Position numbers and translations under genes: made by a program. Of a stretch of DNA of 8,411 bases, positions 6,170-8,411 are shown in pieces. The stretch lies in assembly GCA_025463965.1 (NCBI GenBank), contig JAODBN010000107.1, positions 1 through 8,411 of the forward strand. The letters run 5' to 3'. The DNA is from Acidimicrobiaceae bacterium. GTDB taxonomy: Bacteria > Actinomycetota > Acidimicrobiia > Acidimicrobiales > Bog-793. The notes beneath the pieces are model-generated. The model made no database searches, had not been told where the DNA came from, and was given only the letters and a program-made list of their open reading frames with translations. Within the stretch, counting starts at the first letter, position 1. Each line of letters opens with the position of its first letter.

Positions 6170-7014
6170 TTCGCCTCCACGGACCAGGTCTGGGCGTTGC
6201 GTTCTGCGAACTGGCGGAAGGTGACTGGTGTCCGGCCGGTGACCTTCTCGATGTCGTCGGTGGGCACGGAGCCGTTGCCGGCGATGATGGTGCCGGTCAG
6301 CCAGCGGAGCATCACGGCGTAATCCCCGGGGACACCCGCGGCAACTGCGCCGCTGATCCAGGCTTCGGGGTCGATGTCGTGGTAGACGACGGGCCGGCCG
6401 GACACCGAGGCGATGATCTCGGCGACCTCGCCAAAGGTCAGGGCCTGCGGGCCGGTCAGCGTGTAGCGCGCACCGGCGTGGGCGTCGGGATCCACCAGCG
6501 TCTCGGCCGCCACCGCCGCGATGTCTTCCGCGTCGACGAAGGCTTCCGCGCCGCCACCGCTCGGCGCCGTGATCACCCTGTCGAGGACCGGAAGGTGATG
6601 ATCGCCGAAGTTCTGCATCACCCAAGCAGGGCGCAGGACGGAGTGCGTGACCGCTTGACGGGCGGCGAGGTCGGCCTCGACCGCAGCAATGTCGATCCCC
6701 CGCGGCGTCCGGTCCGCGTTGTAAGTGCTGAGGAAGGTGACGTGGCGTACCCCGACGGTCTCGGCGAGATCCAGGAAGCCGGCGACCTGCTCGGCGTAGG
6801 CGACACGCAGAGCGGGAGTCACCAGATAGAGCCGGTCCACGCCGACCAGGGCATCGGGGTGGGTGGCCGGGTCGTCCCAGTCGAAGCGGACGTCGGCGCC
6901 GCTGCGCGCCGCGGTACGGGTCGCGATCCCGCGCCGGGCGAGGGTCCCGGTCAGCCGCGAGCCGGTCCTGCCGGTGCCTCCCAGGATCAGCGTGGTAGGT
7001 GCTTCGTTGCTCAT
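6166..7014 (-). CDS. NmrA/atypical-SDR NAD(P)-binding protein
   Basis: Cytoplasmic protein of 282 residues in the atypical short-chain dehydrogenase group that includes NmrA and NAD(P)H:quinone oxidoreductase-like proteins. The nucleotide-binding loop is GGTGRTG (12-18) after a first strand TTLIL. The fold continues with LYLVTPAL (62-69), VRHVTFLSTYNA (89-100), SVLRPAWVMQNF (125-136), the downstream DAEDIAAVAAETL (161-173) and YTLTGPQALTFGEVAEII (184-201), all characteristic of the family. The classic YxxxK catalytic pair is not present, as is usual for this group, so it may be a reductase or a redox-sensing regulator. The ATG at 7014 has no Shine-Dalgarno sequence but sits exactly six bases after a -10-like GATCAT, which predicts a leaderless mRNA. 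It is first gene of a two-gene unit with the NTF2-like protein and is divergent from an AraC-type regulator. Confidence 0.88.
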   Translation of the reverse strand: MSNEAPTTLILGGTGRTGSRLTGTLARRGIATRTAARSGADVRFDWDDPATHPDALVGVDRLYLVTPALRVAYAEQVAGFLDLAETVGVRHVTFLSTYNADRTPRGIDIAAVEADLAARQAVTHSVLRPAWVMQNFGDHHLPVLDRVITAPSGGGAEAFVDAEDIAAVAAETLVDPDAHAGARYTLTGPQALTFGEVAEIIASVSGRPVVYHDIDPEAWISGAVAAGVPGDYAVMLRWLTGTIIAGNGSVPTDDIEKVTGRTPVTFRQFAERNAQTWSVEAK

Positions 7015-7023
7015 GGTGCCATG
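7012..7023. repeat. ATGGTGCCATG motif, copy 2, over the reductase start
   Basis: The 11-mer occupies 7013-7023. It covers the first bases of the reductase start codon (7012-7014), the six-base gap and part of the -10 hexamer (7021-7026, minus strand). A protein bound here would block transcription initiation and the leaderless start. The arms ATGG/CCAT are self-complementary, so the site reads nearly the same on both strands. Confidence 0.7.
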
Positions 7024-7049
7024 ATCGGAGCTTTGGTCGAGTGAATCAA
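7021..7049 (-). promoter_or_regulatory. Candidate leaderless promoter of the reductase-NTF2 unit
   Basis: Read on the minus strand: -35 TTGATT (7049-7044), a 17-base spacer, -10 GATCAT (7026-7021), then six bases and the ATG at 7014. Four of six bases match the consensus in each hexamer. Initiation about seven bases after the -10 would fall on the A of the start codon. Confidence 0.5.
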
Positions 7050-7090
7050 TGCGTACATCGCTCAAATATCTATGTGAAGCTCTCGCCAGC

Positions 7091-7119
7091 TTGACCCCGA
7101 TGCTCGTTCTGCGCAGTGT
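7091..7119 (+). promoter_or_regulatory. Candidate leaderless promoter of the AraC-family gene
   Basis: -35 TTGACC (7091-7096), a 17-base spacer, -10 CAGTGT (7114-7119), six bases, then the ATG at 7126. The -35 is a strong match; the -10 keeps only the key A at position 2 and T at position 6 plus weak support. The geometry is identical to that of the divergent reductase gene, and no Shine-Dalgarno sequence precedes either start. Confidence 0.45.
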
Positions 7120-7128
7120 GGTGCCATG
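7119..7128. repeat. TGGTGCCATG motif, copy 3, over the AraC-family start
   Basis: Ten bases identical to 7014-7023 and 5512-5521. It runs from the last base of the -10 hexamer through the ATG at 7126-7128. Its placement relative to -10 and ATG mirrors that of copy 2 on the other strand, as expected of an operator for autoregulation and control of the divergent unit. Confidence 0.7.
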
Positions 7129-8064
7129 GACCTGTTGTACGACCATCTGGTGCGGGCACGGGCCACTGGAGCCGTCTTCGCCCGGACGGTCGCCGAGCCG
7201 CCATGGGGCCTTCGCCTCGGCGGCTCGATCCAACTCGCGGTACACACGGTCGTCCGCGGGCGGGGCTACCTATGGCTGGACGACCCCGAACACGCGGTGG
7301 AGCTCCTGCCGGGAACCGTCGCGCTCGTGCGTGGCGGGCCGGATCACCACATCGGGCATGAGGCCGGCGCCGCCTGCCTGGGACCGGAAGAGTTCCGGGC
7401 TCGATACCCCCACGCGGACCCCGGCGACAACCCGCAAGCCACTGTCTTCCTATGTGGTGCCTACCAGTTCTCAGGCGATGTCGGCGGGGGCTTGCTCGAT
7501 GCGCTGCCCCAGGTCCTGACCCTCTCGGCGGCCATCGACGATCCCCTCCGGGACGCGGTCACCCTGCTCTCACGTGAGCTTGTCGGTACCGAACCGGCCC
7601 AGCAGCTCGTGCTGGACCGCCTCCTCGACCTGCTCCTCGTGCTGGCCATCCGCAGCGACTTTCGCCGCAGCGCGACCGCACCGCGCTGGTACCGGGCCTC
7701 CGCCGACCCGCGGCTACGTGCAGCGCTCCAGGCCATTCACGAAAACGCCGCCCACCCCTGGATGGTCCCCGAACTGGCCGCGCTCAGCGGCCTGTCCAGG
7801 GCTGCCTTCGCCCGGACCTTCCGGGAGGCGCTTGGCCAAGCCCCCATGCAATACCTGAGCGAATGGCGGATGACCCTCGCCCGCGACCACCTACGCGCCG
7901 ACGACCTCAGCCTGGCCCAAATCGCCAGCGCCGTCGGCTACGGCTCGCCCTTCGCCTTCGCCGCCGCCTTCCGCCGCCACCACGGAGAGCCACCCGGCAC
8001 CTGGCGACAGCGGGAACGGGCGGCGTCAAACGCACGTCTCCTCACCACACACCCCAGCTCGTAA
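7126..8064 (+). CDS. AraC-family transcriptional regulator with cupin-type sensor domain
   Basis: DNA-binding regulator of 312 residues. The N-terminal half looks like the AraC_binding_2/Cupin_6 type: GLRLGGSIQLAVHTVVRG (28-45), GYLWLDD (47-53), LLPGTVALVRGGPDHHI (60-76) and the typical LCGAYQF (109-115). It is expected to bind a small ligand. The C-terminal HTH_18 domain follows: DPRLRAALQAIHENAAHPW (194-212), first helix-turn-helix VPELAALSGLSRAAFARTF (214-232), the YLSEWRM linker (243-249), and second helix-turn-helix LAQIASAVGYGSPFAFAAAF (263-282) ending in GEPPGTWR. All landmarks are intact, so it should be functional. The start is taken at 7126 because it lies six bases after a promoter-like -10 and no Shine-Dalgarno is seen. 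Its likely target is the divergent reductase-NTF2 pair and its own promoter. A terminator hairpin follows the stop. Confidence 0.93.
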   Translation: MDLLYDHLVRARATGAVFARTVAEPPWGLRLGGSIQLAVHTVVRGRGYLWLDDPEHAVELLPGTVALVRGGPDHHIGHEAGAACLGPEEFRARYPHADPGDNPQATVFLCGAYQFSGDVGGGLLDALPQVLTLSAAIDDPLRDAVTLLSRELVGTEPAQQLVLDRLLDLLLVLAIRSDFRRSATAPRWYRASADPRLRAALQAIHENAAHPWMVPELAALSGLSRAAFARTFREALGQAPMQYLSEWRMTLARDHLRADDLSLAQIASAVGYGSPFAFAAAFRRHHGEPPGTWRQRERAASNARLLTTHPSS

Positions 8065-8081
8065 TTCGCACATATACGAAC

Positions 8082-8098
8082 GCGGCGCCACCCGCCGC
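8082..8098 (+). terminator. Rho-independent-like terminator of the AraC-family gene
   Basis: GCGGCG (8082-8087) and CGCCGC (8093-8098) form a perfect 6-bp all-GC stem around the 5-base loop CCACC, beginning 17 bases after the stop codon. It is followed by TTCT, a short partial T-tract, as is common in G+C-rich genomes. Confidence 0.5.
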
Positions 8099-8111
8099 TT
8101 CTGAATCGCCG

Positions 8112-8142
8112 AGGTCATTGGCGCGACTCGAACCGCCGACCT
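8112..8142 (-). other. tRNA T-arm-like hairpin, possible tRNA or attachment-site relic
   Basis: Read on the minus strand, AGGTC and GGCG precede a GTTCGAGTCG loop, then CGCC, a three-base bulge and GACCT. Nine base pairs form in two stacks. GGCGG-TTCGAGT-C followed by CGCC equals a standard tRNA T arm with one extra G. Eighteen bases from the variable loop onward (AGGTCGG.GGTTCGAGTC) differ from the window's tRNA-Val at one position only. No acceptor, D or anticodon arm is recognisable beside it, so it is at most a fragment. It may instead be a plain hairpin. Confidence 0.35.
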
Positions 8143-8170
8143 TGCCACTAGCCCCCAGCGATCTCCGTCT

Positions 8171-8411
8171 CCCAGTCGAAGGACAGCGTTAGCCGACGCC
8201 CCGGCTGAGCGCTTGTACTGCGAAGCGATCGAGCGCCTTCGTCGCACGCGCGTCCGTTCCCGCTCGCCCGCGCCCACCTCCGGTACGGCGAGTGGCTACG
8301 CCGCGAGCGACGCGCATCGACGCGCGCCAGCAGCTGCATGCCGCGCACGAGATGTTCCTCGCGTTGGGCGCCGAGGGGTTCACCGAGCGCGCCGCTCGCG
8401 AACTCTGGCCA
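8171..8411 (+). pseudogene. Decayed LuxR-family AAA/TPR transcriptional regulator fragment
   Basis: Three successive frames together give the TPR region that precedes the C-terminal LuxR helix-turn-helix in large ATPase-type regulators. About 8189-8260 reads LADAPAERLYCEAIERLRR and then TRVR. From 8263 to about 8313, in a frame shifted by one base, it reads LARAHLRYGEWLRRER. From 8316 to about 8405, shifted again, it reads IDARQQLHAAHEMFLALGAE and then GFTERAAREL. Each join fits loss of a single base. The last bases (GAACTCTGGCCA) suggest a third loss, because the family usually continues RELLATGE. No start codon or upstream ATPase domain is present, so the gene is both 5'-truncated and frameshifted. 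It continues past the window edge, where the helix-turn-helix would be expected. Family assignment is from recall of the conserved pattern; non-functionality follows directly from the frame breaks. Confidence 0.75.

Noticed and set aside
5723..6625. 300-codon version of the NTF2-like protein
   Set aside because: The upstream half overlaps the reductase in another frame and is Arg/Gly-rich; the GTG at 6169 with GGAGG and the GTGA overlap is a better start.
6166..7245. 359-codon version of the reductase starting at 7245
   Set aside because: It would run antisense through the first 120 bases of the AraC-family gene; the nucleotide-binding strand starts eight residues after the ATG at 7014.
5405..8142. 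tRNA-Val and the T-arm-like element as an attL/attR pair
   Set aside because: Integration between them would normally leave a direct repeat; these are inverted and diverge right after the T loop.
8026..8383. Minus-strand short open frames at the right end
   Set aside because: They lie antisense to the LuxR-type relic, which explains their openness, and show no motif.

Overview
The window is strongly G+C-rich. It has GTG starts, four-base gene overlaps, at least one Ser/Thr-rich DUF4232 lipoprotein and probable leaderless promoters. Together these point to a high-GC actinobacterium, possibly of the Acidimicrobiia; that last step is a guess from gene content, with no marker gene behind it.

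The left part (1-5478) reads as ordinary chromosome. A forward run holds RNase HII (rnhB, cut by the window edge), a nine-helix DMT-type membrane protein, an NAD-type glutamate dehydrogenase and a DUF4232 lipoprotein. The last three are joined by ATGA and GTGA overlaps and are very likely one transcript. Adenine deaminase (ade) converges on them from the minus strand and has a strong ribosome binding site and a candidate -10 box. A tRNA-Val(UAC) gene lies divergently upstream of ade.

The right part (5479-8411) looks like accessory DNA. After the tRNA come small palindromes, then a frameshifted remnant of an unidentified gene, then a minus-strand pair: an NTF2/SnoaL-like protein translationally coupled to an NmrA-type NAD(P)-binding reductase. 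An AraC-family regulator is transcribed divergently from that pair and is the obvious candidate to control it. Both divergent genes carry a -35/17-nt/-10/6-nt/ATG arrangement that predicts leaderless mRNAs. Both starts sit inside the same 10-mer, TGGTGCCATG, and its only other copy is beside the tRNA at the far end of the block.

Beyond the regulator are a GC-rich terminator hairpin, a tRNA T-arm-like hairpin on the minus strand, and a decayed 3' part of a LuxR-family AAA/TPR regulator gene interrupted by at least two, probably three, single-base frameshifts. No integrase, transposase or CRISPR array is visible. The most interesting signals are the leaderless divergent promoter pair with its shared motif and the pseudogene-bounded block next to a tRNA gene.
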